Shown piece after piece: positions 1 to 8,166 of a DNA stretch of 12,716 nt (the first letter of the stretch is position 1; each line of letters begins with the position of its first letter). The position numbers were made by a program, and so were the translations under genes. The stretch is from CAIZGX01 sp044349305. Lineage in GTDB: Bacteria > Bacteroidota > Bacteroidia > Flavobacteriales_D > Sanyastnellaceae. The notes below the pieces were generated by a model, which had not been told where the DNA came from, did not search any database, and was given only the letters and a program-made list of their open reading frames with translations. The DNA lies in contig JBIKRF010000065.1 in assembly GCA_044349305.1 (NCBI GenBank), positions 1 to 12,716 of the forward strand. Reading direction: 5' to 3'.

Positions 1-857
1 ATGCGAATATTTCAGTTCGAAAGAAAGGCGCGCCTGAATTCGGAACGCGTTGCGAAGTGAAAAACATGAACTCCATTCGAAATGTGCAACGTGCCATTGA
101 ACACGAAATGACTCGTCAAATCGATATCATTGAGGCAGGTGGAACAATCAATCAAGAAACGCGCAGCTTCAACGCTGCAGACGGAACTACCTCTTTGCTT
201 CGTAGCAAAGAAGATGCGCAAGATTACCGCTATTTCCCAGAGCCCGATCTTCCACCTGTAGTCATTACCGAAGATCACATTCAACGCATACATTCTTCAA
301 TGCCACCTCTTCCAAAAGAGTTGCTTCATAAGTATTTGAAAGAATTCAATCTATCGGAATACGATGCGAATGTCTTGACGAGCGAAAAGGAAACTGCGCT
401 TTATTACGAGCGTATCATTTCAAAAACGAAAAATTACAAAGCGGCTTGCAATTGGCTAATGGGTCCGGTAAAAGGATACTTAAAAGAACAAGCCCTCGAA
501 ATAGAACAGAGTCCGTTTACTCCAGAACAACTCGCAAGCATCATCAATTTAGTAGATGCTGGAAAAGTTTCAAGTTCGACGGCTGCTGAAAAAATTCTTC
601 CAGCTTTAGCGAATCATTCTTCCAAAATGGCTGAAGACGTGGCTGCTGAATTGAATTTAATTCAAGATGCCGACGAAGACAGCATCAAGCAAATAGCGCA
701 AGAGATTTTGGCTGCATGGCCAGACAAGGTGTCTGCCTACAAAGCAGGAAATAAAGGAATGCTCGGATTGTTCATGGGTGAACTCATGAAGAAGAGTGGA
801 GGCAAAGCCAATCCGAAAACAGCATCTGGACTCATTCAACAATTATTAGATCAATGA
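1..857 (+). CDS. gatB: Aspartyl/glutamyl-tRNA amidotransferase subunit B, 3' part (5' end outside window)
   Basis: GatB is the tRNA-binding and kinase subunit of the GatCAB complex, which amidates Glu-tRNA(Gln) and/or Asp-tRNA(Asn) in the cytoplasm. The reading frame is open from base 3 (bases 1-2 belong to the previous codon), giving 284 visible residues of a protein usually near 480, so the first 40% is missing. The opening residues ANISVRKKG, then GTRCEVKNMNSIRN and later DYRYFPEPDLPP, are hallmark stretches of the GatB cradle domain. The last ~140 residues, starting around FTPEQLASII, form the helical YqeY-like tail domain that contacts tRNA. A GTG at base 57 opens a shorter frame but is internal and should not be used as the start. 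The TGA stop overlaps the ATG of the next gene (ATGA). Identification is firm. Confidence 0.97.
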   Translation, partial: ANISVRKKGAPEFGTRCEVKNMNSIRNVQRAIEHEMTRQIDIIEAGGTINQETRSFNAADGTTSLLRSKEDAQDYRYFPEPDLPPVVITEDHIQRIHSSMPPLPKELLHKYLKEFNLSEYDANVLTSEKETALYYERIISKTKNYKAACNWLMGPVKGYLKEQALEIEQSPFTPEQLASIINLVDAGKVSSSTAAEKILPALANHSSKMAEDVAAELNLIQDADEDSIKQIAQEILAAWPDKVSAYKAGNKGMLGLFMGELMKKSGGKANPKTASGLIQQLLDQ

Positions 858-1996
858 GAAATCTTTTCATCTTAATTGCAGTTGCAATTTCTTTCGCGTC
901 ATGTGGAAATTCAAACTCCATTTCAGGAGTCATTACTGGTGCTGAAGGAAAAACGATTTATTTGGAATCGCTTTCCGACAGTAAGGTTCTTCCTATCGAT
1001 AGCACCGTTGTTGGTTCTGATGGAAGTTTCAGTTTGAAATCGCACAGCAACCTTCCGTTAGACTTTTACCGAATCTATTTCAAAGAAGGGAATTTTCTTC
1101 AACTCATAACAGACAGTTCAGAGCATGTTGAAATCACCGCTGAGTTTGCAAATTTGAATAACGCAAAGGTCGAAGGATCTCCACAAACAGTCGAGTATAT
1201 CGACTTAGTGAAAAAATGGGAGCCCCTCATGGAGAAGCTTGCAGAAGCGCAAGCACAGATCGATCGCCCTTCTACCGATCCGGGTTTAGACAGCTCTCAA
1301 TGGGTTGCGAAATGGACTGCACAAATTAATTCAGCTCAGAAAGAAGCCAACGCTTTTGTAAAAGGTTGGTTGGAAAAACACTCTGCGAGTTTATTGGCCA
1401 TTTCCATTGTTCAGAACTTGGACCCGCGTTTCGATTTCATCTGGTATCAGCGCGTCTTAACCGATACGAAGCCTACTTGTGGAAACCTTGCGGCGTATAA
1501 GACTTTGGAGAAATTGGTTGGACAAATCAAGAACGCAAGCAGTTCAAGTGCCGCTTCAAATTCGAATATAGCAGTTGGAAAAATGGCGCCAGAAATTACC
1601 CTTCCAACCCTAACCGGAGAAACGAAAGCATTGAGCAGCCTTCGTGGAAAGGTTGTGCTTCTCGATTTCTGGGCTTCTTGGTGTGGACCGTGCAGAAAGG
1701 AAAATCCGAATGTCGTTGCAGTGTTTAACAAATACGCCTCAAAAGGATTTGATGTGTTTTCTGTTTCCTTGGATGAGAACAAAACGGCTTGGGAAGCAGC
1801 CATTAAAAAAGACGGATTACTTTGGAAGAATCACGTTTCAGATTTAGGCGGATGGCGTTCTGCTGTGGTTCCGTTGTATGAAATTGAAAGCATTCCTTTC
1901 CCGGTATTAATAGACAAAGAAGGAAAAATAGTTGCTATGGGCGAATCGCTGCGTGGCGGTGGATTAGAAAGTGAATTGAAAAAATTAGGATTATAA
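854..1996 (+). CDS. TlpA-like thiol-disulfide oxidoreductase lipoprotein with DUF4369-type N-terminus
   Basis: This 380-residue protein begins with a lipoprotein signal peptide. A short basic start and hydrophobic core end at a lipobox with Cys17 (SFASC), so it is probably lipid-anchored and faces the periplasm. Residues ~20-110 resemble the beta-rich DUF4369 domain that precedes many Bacteroidota thioredoxins. A helical linker follows, and the C-terminal ~140 residues are a TlpA/AhpC-TSA-type thioredoxin fold. Its active site is WCGPC with Cys277 and Cys280, and a likely cis-proline lies in the ESIPFPVLID stretch. Family knowledge suggests reduction of disulfides or thioethers in envelope proteins or cytochrome maturation; the actual substrate is unknown. 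The start is set by the ATGA overlap with gatB, which implies translational coupling. The next gene follows after 7 nt. A third cysteine pair is not evident. Confidence 0.93.
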   Translation: MRNLFILIAVAISFASCGNSNSISGVITGAEGKTIYLESLSDSKVLPIDSTVVGSDGSFSLKSHSNLPLDFYRIYFKEGNFLQLITDSSEHVEITAEFANLNNAKVEGSPQTVEYIDLVKKWEPLMEKLAEAQAQIDRPSTDPGLDSSQWVAKWTAQINSAQKEANAFVKGWLEKHSASLLAISIVQNLDPRFDFIWYQRVLTDTKPTCGNLAAYKTLEKLVGQIKNASSSSAASNSNIAVGKMAPEITLPTLTGETKALSSLRGKVVLLDFWASWCGPCRKENPNVVAVFNKYASKGFDVFSVSLDENKTAWEAAIKKDGLLWKNHVSDLGGWRSAVVPLYEIESIPFPVLIDKEGKIVAMGESLRGGGLESELKKLGL

Positions 1997-2003
1997 ATTC
2001 AAT

Positions 2004-5000
2004 ATGAAAAAAATCGCATTAGCCCTTGTAGCATTCGGATTAAGTGTATCGTCGTTTGCTCAAAGCAAACCTTATTTCCAACAAGATGTGAAATTCAAGA
2101 TCGATGTGAAGCTCGACGATGAACGCAACATGCTTTACGGAAATGAAGAATTGGTTTACACAAACAACAGCCCAGTTGCGTTGAATGAAATTTACATGCA
2201 CATTTGGCCGAATGCATATAAAAATAGAGGTACAGCTTTAGCCAAGCAGTTAGCACGAACGCGCAATTTCGTTTTGTTTACCACATTGGCGGAAAACAAG
2301 GGATATATCGATTCGCTTGACTTTAAAGTAAACGGAGTAAAGACATCATGGGAATACGATGCTGAGAACATCGATATCTGCAAATTACTTTTGGCAACAC
2401 CGCTTCAACCTGGTCAAAGCATAACAATCGCAACACCTTTCAGAGTTAAGATTCCAAGTGGAAGTATTTCTCGCCTAGGTCATATCGGTCAAAGTTTTCA
2501 AATTACACAATGGTATCCGAAGCCTGCGGTTTACGACAGAAATGGATGGCACCAAATGCCTTATTTAACGCAAGGAGAATTCTACAGTGAATTCGGTTCT
2601 TACGATGTGAGTATTACACTGCCGAAGAACTACATTTTGGGTGCAACCGGAGATTGCCAAACACCCTCTGAAGTTGAATTCATGAATGAAGAAGCTGCAA
2701 AAGCTTCTCAAAAAATCGCCGAGAATGTGTTAAAGACTGGTGATTTAAATGAATTTCCTGAATCATCGAAGGAATGGAAAACCGTTCGCTACACACAATC
2801 GCGCGTACACGACTTCGGATGGTTCGCAGATAAGCGTTGGATTGTTTTAAAAGGAAATGTTGAAACTCCTGCTAATAAGAATCAAGTAACGACATGGGCG
2901 TTATTCACTCCCGAAAGCTCAAGGTTGTGGGCCAAGTCTTCTGAATACTTGCACGATGCGATTTACTATTATTCGTTGTGGAATGGAGACTATCCTTACA
3001 ATCAAGTAACAGCCGTTGACGGAACTATAAGCGCAGGTGGCGGAATGGAATATCCGAACGTAACCGTTATTGGTTCTGCTGGAAATGACCGTATGCTTGA
3101 GACGGTAATCATGCATGAAGTAGGACACAACTGGTTCTATGGAATTCTTGGTAGTAACGAACGTGACAACGCATGGATGGACGAAGGCTTGAATTCGTTC
3201 AACGAAGATCGATACATGGATACAAAGTATCCCGGCGCTTCTTTGGGAGCTGCCATAGGAATTGGTGGATTGGGCAAAACGTTTGGCTTGGCAGATTTCT
3301 CTCAGCGCACATTAAGTGAGCTTTCATATTTAATTTCCGCCTCTCAGAACTTAGATCAACCCTTGCAATGTCATTCAGATAATTTCACGGAACTCAATTA
3401 CGGCGGAATTGTTTACAAGAAAACAGCTGTGTTATTCTATTATTTAAAGGGATATTTAGGAGAGACATTGTTCGATCAATGCATGCACAATTACTTCGAA
3501 AAATGGAAATTCAAACACCCTCAGCCGGAAGATATTCAAAGTGTCTTTGAAGAAACTACGAATCAGAAGCTCGATTGGTTTTTCAATGAATTAATACAGA
3601 CAACCGAGAAGATTGATTTTCGTATAACTCGAATTAAACCAAATACGGTTGAACCTGGGACATACAAAGTGAAAGTAAAGAACACGGGTTATGCAACAGG
3701 TGGAGTATCTATTGGAACTGAAGGAAGTAAAACTCCCATTTGGACCAAGGAAGCCATTGCTCCTGGAAAATCGATTTGGATATCAGCACCAAGTTCAACA
3801 GCTTATTCAATCGATCCTGAAGGCGTAATTCCAGAAGTGAATAGAGAGAACAACACCATGAGAAGTTCTGGTTTATTCAGAAAAGTTGAACCGATTAAAC
3901 TTAAGTTTTTCACAAGCATCGACAACTCTAAATTAACTGAGTTATTTTACATTCCATTGTATGCCTATAACGTTCACGATGGTAGCATGCTTGGATTGAA
4001 TCTTCACAACAAACAAATTCTCAGAAAGAATTTCGAGTGGAATGTTTCTCCACTTTATAGCTTCGAAAGAAAACAAATCAATGGATTTTCAAGTGTTGCC
4101 TTTCACAAATTGAATTTCACGGTGGGAACCAAAGTTCAACGTTTCGGAATGGATAGTTTTAGTTCAGACAATGTTGATTTATATGATAATTACACCCTTT
4201 TCAAACCTTATGTTGCATATACTTTCCGAAATAGACCTTCAAATTTCAATAAAGGAACTATCGTGAATGTGTCTTTGGCTTATCAATACCAGTGGACAAG
4301 TCGTATTAATTATAATGACTATGATATAGATAATGCAAGTCGCGAGTTCATCCAATTCGATGCGAATTGGTCTCAGAAGATCGGTCCTCGTCAAATGGTG
4401 AACATCAACGGTCGTGTGCTTCAGCAAGCATCTTATGTTCGTGAAGCTTCAAGCCAAATCGGATCGTTGTTAAGTGCAGGTGGAGAATATCGATTCAAAT
4501 ATTCACTAAGGAAAGATCGCCATTTGTATGTTAAAGCCTTTGCAGGTTATCAAGCGAATGACAATGCACTGGGTGCATTTGGAAAAGGAGCTTTCGGATT
4601 ATCTGGTGTTTCTGGAGAATATGATTATGCCTTTGATAACCTCTATTTTGGAAGAGGTGTATATTCAGGCTTAGCTTCCGGACAAGTGTCAACCGGTATG
4701 GGAAACCTAGGTGTTAATCTTCGCAATGTTGGTGCAACAAAGCGTTTGCTTTCGACAACAGTTGGATTTCAACTTCCAATCGAGAAAATAAGAATTTCAT
4801 TGCAAGGAACTATTCTAGATGCTTGGAGTCCAGCTTGTCAGAACAACAATGCCGAAGGAGTTTATTGGAACACTTCCGCGGTGTTTGAGTTAATTCCGAA
4901 TATCTGCAGTCTAACTCTTCCGATATATGGAAGCAACAAAGTTCAGGATGCTCAGCTTCCGGGATACTTCAACGGTGTAATGATGAATATTAATCTTGTT

Positions 5001-5045
5001 GGATTAGAGCCATTCGCTCTTATTCGGAGTATTGCAGGAAGGTAA
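2004..5045 (+). CDS. M1 family zinc metallopeptidase with predicted C-terminal beta-barrel
   Basis: This 1013-residue exported protein has a Sec signal peptide (MKKIALALVAFG..., likely cut after Ala19 in SSFA-Q). Residues ~25-215 match the N-terminal beta domain of M1 aminopeptidases. The catalytic domain (~300-540) carries an exopeptidase motif of GAMEN type as GGMEY (Glu349), the zinc motif HEVGH (His371, Glu372, His375) and the third ligand Glu394 exactly 18 residues after the motif in WMDEGLN. A probable transition-state tyrosine is Tyr471 in IVYKKTA. All key catalytic residues are therefore present. Residues ~550-625 look like a CARDB-type beta-sandwich ending in EVNRENN. From ~630 to the end the sequence is alternating, aromatic-rich and beta-strand-like with many Tyr/Phe/Asn/Gly turns, which I infer to be an outer-membrane barrel. 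The N-terminal part would then be held at the membrane. It lies between a TlpA lipoprotein (7 nt) and lpxH (1 nt). Peptidase assignment is firm; the barrel is inference. Confidence 0.92.
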   Translation: MKKIALALVAFGLSVSSFAQSKPYFQQDVKFKIDVKLDDERNMLYGNEELVYTNNSPVALNEIYMHIWPNAYKNRGTALAKQLARTRNFVLFTTLAENKGYIDSLDFKVNGVKTSWEYDAENIDICKLLLATPLQPGQSITIATPFRVKIPSGSISRLGHIGQSFQITQWYPKPAVYDRNGWHQMPYLTQGEFYSEFGSYDVSITLPKNYILGATGDCQTPSEVEFMNEEAAKASQKIAENVLKTGDLNEFPESSKEWKTVRYTQSRVHDFGWFADKRWIVLKGNVETPANKNQVTTWALFTPESSRLWAKSSEYLHDAIYYYSLWNGDYPYNQVTAVDGTISAGGGMEYPNVTVIGSAGNDRMLETVIMHEVGHNWFYGILGSNERDNAWMDEGLNSFNEDRYMDTKYPGASLGAAIGIGGLGKTFGLADFSQRTLSELSYLISASQNLDQPLQCHSDNFTELNYGGIVYKKTAVLFYYLKGYLGETLFDQCMHNYFEKWKFKHPQPEDIQSVFEETTNQKLDWFFNELIQTTEKIDFRITRIKPNTVEPGTYKVKVKNTGYATGGVSIGTEGSKTPIWTKEAIAPGKSIWISAPSSTAYSIDPEGVIPEVNRENNTMRSSGLFRKVEPIKLKFFTSIDNSKLTELFYIPLYAYNVHDGSMLGLNLHNKQILRKNFEWNVSPLYSFERKQINGFSSVAFHKLNFTVGTKVQRFGMDSFSSDNVDLYDNYTLFKPYVAYTFRNRPSNFNKGTIVNVSLAYQYQWTSRINYNDYDIDNASREFIQFDANWSQKIGPRQMVNINGRVLQQASYVREASSQIGSLLSAGGEYRFKYSLRKDRHLYVKAFAGYQANDNALGAFGKGAFGLSGVSGEYDYAFDNLYFGRGVYSGLASGQVSTGMGNLGVNLRNVGATKRLLSTTVGFQLPIEKIRISLQGTILDAWSPACQNNNAEGVYWNTSAVFELIPNICSLTLPIYGSNKVQDAQLPGYFNGVMMNINLVGLEPFALIRSIAGR

Positions 5046-5046
5046 T

Positions 5047-5793
5047 ATGAAGAACAAAGTTTATTTCGCTTCAGACTTTCACTTAGGTGCTCCAAATTTT
5101 GAGGAGAGCCTTATTCGTGAAAAGAAAGTTGTTCAATGGCTCGAAGAAGTTAGAACAGATGCTAGCGAAATATTTTTAGTTGGAGATATTTTCGATTTTT
5201 GGTTTGAATACAAAAGAGCCGTTCCAAGGGGCTTTACTCGCTTGCTTGGAAAAATTTCTGAAATAACAGACAGTGGAATACCCGTGCATTGGTTTATTGG
5301 AAATCATGACATGTGGATCTTCGATTATCTTCCACAAGAATGCGGAATTACCTTACACAGAGCTCCTATTATTCGCGAATGGAATGGAAAGAAGTATTTC
5401 ATAGGTCATGGCGATGGTTTGGGTCCAGGGGATAAAAGCTATAAAATTTTAAAGAAATTTTTCGCATCTAAATTGTGTCAATGGCTTTTCGAAAGACTTC
5501 ATCCAAACTTTGGAATTTGGTTGGCGCAAATAAGTTCCGGTTACAGCAGAAGTGTCTCTGGTGAAAGCGATAAAACCTTCTTAGGTCAAGAGAATGAATG
5601 GCTTGCTATTTATGCGAAAGAACAACTTCAAAAACAACACTTCGATTATTTCATTTTCGGCCACCGTCACTTGCCTATGCAACTAAAGGTCGGAGAAAAT
5701 TCGGAATACATCAATATCGGAGATTGGCTTCATCACTACACCTATGGTGTTATGGAAGATGGGATTTTCGAGTTGAAGAAACTCAACGCATAA
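5047..5793 (+). CDS. lpxH: LpxH-like UDP-2,3-diacylglucosamine diphosphatase
   Basis: This is a 248-residue calcineurin-like metallophosphoesterase. In lipid A synthesis LpxH cleaves UDP-2,3-diacylglucosamine to lipid X plus UMP at the inner face of the cytoplasmic membrane. The metal-binding series is complete: DFH (Asp10, His12), GDIFDFW (Asp47), GNHD (Asn86, His87), GHGDG (His121) and GHRH (His206, His208). The DFW element after GD and the overall length suit the LpxH group better than generic phosphoesterases. The closely related LpxH2/LpxG-type proteins are an alternative that sequence reading alone cannot exclude. ATG 5047 is chosen because it sits 1 nt after the upstream stop, is preceded by an AGGAAGG stretch, and starts directly before the first strand. 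A TTG at 5032 would add five residues inside the preceding gene. The last 11 bases overlap the tail of the opposing deacetylase-like gene. Confidence 0.88.
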   Translation: MKNKVYFASDFHLGAPNFEESLIREKKVVQWLEEVRTDASEIFLVGDIFDFWFEYKRAVPRGFTRLLGKISEITDSGIPVHWFIGNHDMWIFDYLPQECGITLHRAPIIREWNGKKYFIGHGDGLGPGDKSYKILKKFFASKLCQWLFERLHPNFGIWLAQISSGYSRSVSGESDKTFLGQENEWLAIYAKEQLQKQHFDYFIFGHRHLPMQLKVGENSEYINIGDWLHHYTYGVMEDGIFELKKLNA

Positions 5794-7057
5794 CTTCAGC
5801 CACGACTTCTTTCCAACCCTTCCACTCGTTACACTCAGAAAAGCTTTCGTTGTGCCATAACAAACAAAAAGGCACTTGAAGTCTTGAGCAAGTTTGCTTC
5901 AATTCTTTCAATTTATCTATTGCTTCTTGTGCTGAAAGTTTCATGTAACGATTCAACGTAGCGTCCATGGCAACAAACGGATGCAGCAACAAAGTGGTTT
6001 CTTTTTCCTGTTTGAAATCGTACCAGTAATGCGGCAGGGCAGTCCCCGATTTAAATCCAATTACATCGGCGAATCCGAGGGTAAAATCATTTTCAATTTC
6101 GCATTGAATAAGATTGCGATAGGTTTCCGCTCCGTTCATTTTCAAGTAGTGCATGCGCGCATGCAGAACTTTCTTTTCAGTAATGAATTGAAGCCTTCTA
6201 ATTTCCTCTTTTAATGTGGAAAGGGAATCGTGCGAAGCAACGCCCGGATGAATTCCCAAGCAATACTTCTTCGAAAGAGATTGAATTAAATGTTGAAGGG
6301 CTTTGCTCGTGTAGGGAACATTCTTATCGTAGGCACCGAAGTTGGCCAACAAAAAGAAATAGGTCAGATCAAATCCAGACTTCTCTTGAAGAGATGCAAT
6401 GTAATCGTATGTGTTGTAATCGTCTTCGCGCAAGCGCAGCAACACAAGCATTCTACGAAATAAATTTCCAAACTTAAACGTCACAACATCCTTCGCGAAT
6501 CCACCAATTGTGCGATAGACCCCTTTGTGCAAATAAGCATAAGCGCTGTCTACATCAACCGTTAATTGCACTTGGTGTGAAGTAGGAGAGTAGTCGAAAA
6601 ATGGAAAACGCTCTTGAATGCCCCTAAGCAAGGCTAAACGCCATTCGTCAACCAACGGACGCTCGAGCCAATTGCGCTTGCTTAAAAGGCTATTCTTGCT
6701 CTCATATCGACCAAAAGCATCTCGCGATGAAACAACTTCTTCCTCAAAGCGACTCTGTATAATGAAACTCGCTGCAAAGACATCAAAATTGAAATGAAAA
6801 GCGCCGTTCTCTGGGACTTCAAAAGGAAAATCAAATTGTTCAGATTTGACAATTGAATGATCCTTGAAAAAGCAGGAAGATGGAATATGTAAGTGATTGT
6901 CCCATACAACTTCCGAGTAAATCAATTTCGCACCATTGAATTCATCGAATTCACTTTTGCTTTTCAAAATGAAAAACGAAACCGAAACAGGCTCGAACAA
7001 CGCCTTTAAAGCATAATTCAATCGTGGTGAATCTATTTCAGAATAAATGGCAATCAA
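5783..7057 (-). CDS. Polysaccharide deacetylase-like protein with DUF7033-type N-terminus
   Basis: This 424-residue protein has no signal peptide. Residues ~1-150 resemble the DUF7033-type region found ahead of NodB-like domains in Bacteroidota. The rest follows the NodB deacetylase pattern loosely: LTVDVDSAY gives the paired aspartates (Asp168, Asp170), GIHPGVASH supplies His270 and possibly His276 in the position of the HxxxH metal motif, RMHYLK (Arg301, His303) corresponds to motif 3, and LLWHNESF (His402) gives the late histidine. The substrate is not known; removal of acetyl groups from a glycan or sugar intermediate is the family expectation. The first codon is TTG at 7057, nested in a TTGA overlap with the upstream epimerase stop. 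No ATG occurs in this frame at the N-terminus or nearby upstream, so coupling explains the rare start. The gene is last in the radC-epimerase operon and overlaps lpxH tail to tail. Confidence 0.82.
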   Translation of the reverse strand: MIAIYSEIDSPRLNYALKALFEPVSVSFFILKSKSEFDEFNGAKLIYSEVVWDNHLHIPSSCFFKDHSIVKSEQFDFPFEVPENGAFHFNFDVFAASFIIQSRFEEEVVSSRDAFGRYESKNSLLSKRNWLERPLVDEWRLALLRGIQERFPFFDYSPTSHQVQLTVDVDSAYAYLHKGVYRTIGGFAKDVVTFKFGNLFRRMLVLLRLREDDYNTYDYIASLQEKSGFDLTYFFLLANFGAYDKNVPYTSKALQHLIQSLSKKYCLGIHPGVASHDSLSTLKEEIRRLQFITEKKVLHARMHYLKMNGAETYRNLIQCEIENDFTLGFADVIGFKSGTALPHYWYDFKQEKETTLLLHPFVAMDATLNRYMKLSAQEAIDKLKELKQTCSRLQVPFCLLWHNESFSECNEWKGWKEVVAEVMR

Positions 7058-8166
7058 GCGAAAAATGATTTGATGCTCGATAAAATAATTTCTGCCGAAT
7101 GGCCATTTCCATACAATGGAAGGGAATCCGGCATTCCGTGTTGAAGGAAATTCAGGCTTTCAGTTCTTATTTTTTCCAAGTCGTTGTGAACGACTTTGGC
7201 ATAGCCGTGATCTACCAACTCGGTCCATTCCGTTTCGCTTCGAAGTATTAAACAAGGAGTTCCCATGTAAAACGCTTCCTTACACAATCCACCAGAATCT
7301 GTCCATACAAGCGAAGCTTGCGTGAGTTTTCCCAGTGTTTCGGTATAGTTGAAAGGTGGAAATAGATTGAAATTGGAAGTCAATTTCAAACGTTCCCATT
7401 CATCCTTCAAATTTGAATCTTCTAACGATTTTGCTGTTCTTGGATGAATGGAAAAATGAAGTTCCATTTTTAAGTCAGAAGCAATTTGAACCAACTCTTG
7501 CAAGAAAGGCAGGAGTAATTCAGGATTATCGACATTCGAAGGTCTGTGAAGTGTAAGGAAAATAAAATTCCCTCTTTCCTTCGCAATTCCGTTCGAATAA
7601 TAAAGTGCATTGTCTAACATAACATCACCGCATTCAACAACTGCAGCATTCGCAGCTGTCGCACCTAAAACATCTGAATTGCTGTATCCTTCCTTTTGAA
7701 GTTGAAGAGTAGCGGTGGAAGTAGGAGTGAATAGCAACGTGCTCAAATGATCAGTAGTGACACGATTGATTTCTTCAGGCATTTGTCTATTGAAGGAACG
7801 AAGTCCCGCTTCTACATGCGCAATGGGCACTTGCATGTGCGCTGCGGCTAATGCACCAGCAAGGGTACTGTTCGTATCTCCAAATAACAAAACCATATCA
7901 GGAGAGTGCAGTTCTATGGCTTTTTGAAGCGACATAGACATGTGCGCAATCTGTTCGACTGTATTTCCGGAAGGAGCTTCCAACAAAATATCTGGAGATT
8001 TAATTTTCAAATCGGAAAACAATTGTCCAGACATACTCTCTGAAGAATGCTGCTGCGTATGAATTTTAATTTCGTGAAGAAAAGTATCGTTTTCAATCGC
8101 ACGAGTGATGGCAGCAGATTTAATAATTTGCGGACGAGCACCCACTACTGTCATAATTTTTTTCAT
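7054..8166 (-). CDS. wecB: Non-hydrolysing UDP-N-acetylglucosamine 2-epimerase family (WecB/WbpI-like)
   Basis: This is a 370-residue cytosolic enzyme of the GT-B-fold epimerase family. These enzymes invert C2 of UDP-GlcNAc to give UDP-ManNAc, or act on the related UDP-GlcNAc3NAcA, as precursors of surface polysaccharides. Diagnostic residues are present: GARPQIIK near the N-terminus, GDTNS (Asp97), HVEAGLRSF (Glu119), PEEINR (Glu131), TLHRPSN (His207) and the uridine-binding TDSGG (Asp290-Gly293). Length is normal. The GARPQ start and the GDVMLDN stretch around residue 181 are closer to the WbpI-type subgroup as I know it than to enterobacterial WecB (GTRPE). The symbol wecB is therefore provisional and the substrate open. 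The start ATG overlaps the radC stop (ATGA), and its own stop overlaps the next start (TTGA), so the three genes are likely co-translated. Confidence 0.9.
   Translation of the reverse strand: MKKIMTVVGARPQIIKSAAITRAIENDTFLHEIKIHTQQHSSESMSGQLFSDLKIKSPDILLEAPSGNTVEQIAHMSMSLQKAIELHSPDMVLLFGDTNSTLAGALAAAHMQVPIAHVEAGLRSFNRQMPEEINRVTTDHLSTLLFTPTSTATLQLQKEGYSNSDVLGATAANAAVVECGDVMLDNALYYSNGIAKERGNFIFLTLHRPSNVDNPELLLPFLQELVQIASDLKMELHFSIHPRTAKSLEDSNLKDEWERLKLTSNFNLFPPFNYTETLGKLTQASLVWTDSGGLCKEAFYMGTPCLILRSETEWTELVDHGYAKVVHNDLEKIRTESLNFLQHGMPDSLPLYGNGHSAEIILSSIKSFFA

Noticed and set aside
57..857. Separate gene starting with GTG at 57
   Set aside because: The frame is open upstream to the window edge and those residues (ANISVRKKG) are canonical GatB, so this is an internal codon.
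5032..5046. TTG start for lpxH inside the M1 gene
   Set aside because: The ATG at 5047 sits directly after the stop and begins at the conserved first strand; the five extra residues add nothing.
5738..5750. ACACC-TAT-GGTGT hairpin near the end of lpxH as a terminator for the opposing gene
   Set aside because: It has only a 5-bp stem and no T run on either strand; it lies in coding sequence.
6214..6477. Plus-strand ORF of 87 codons within the deacetylase-like gene
   Set aside because: It is antisense to a gene with clear family motifs, and its predicted product has no recognisable features.
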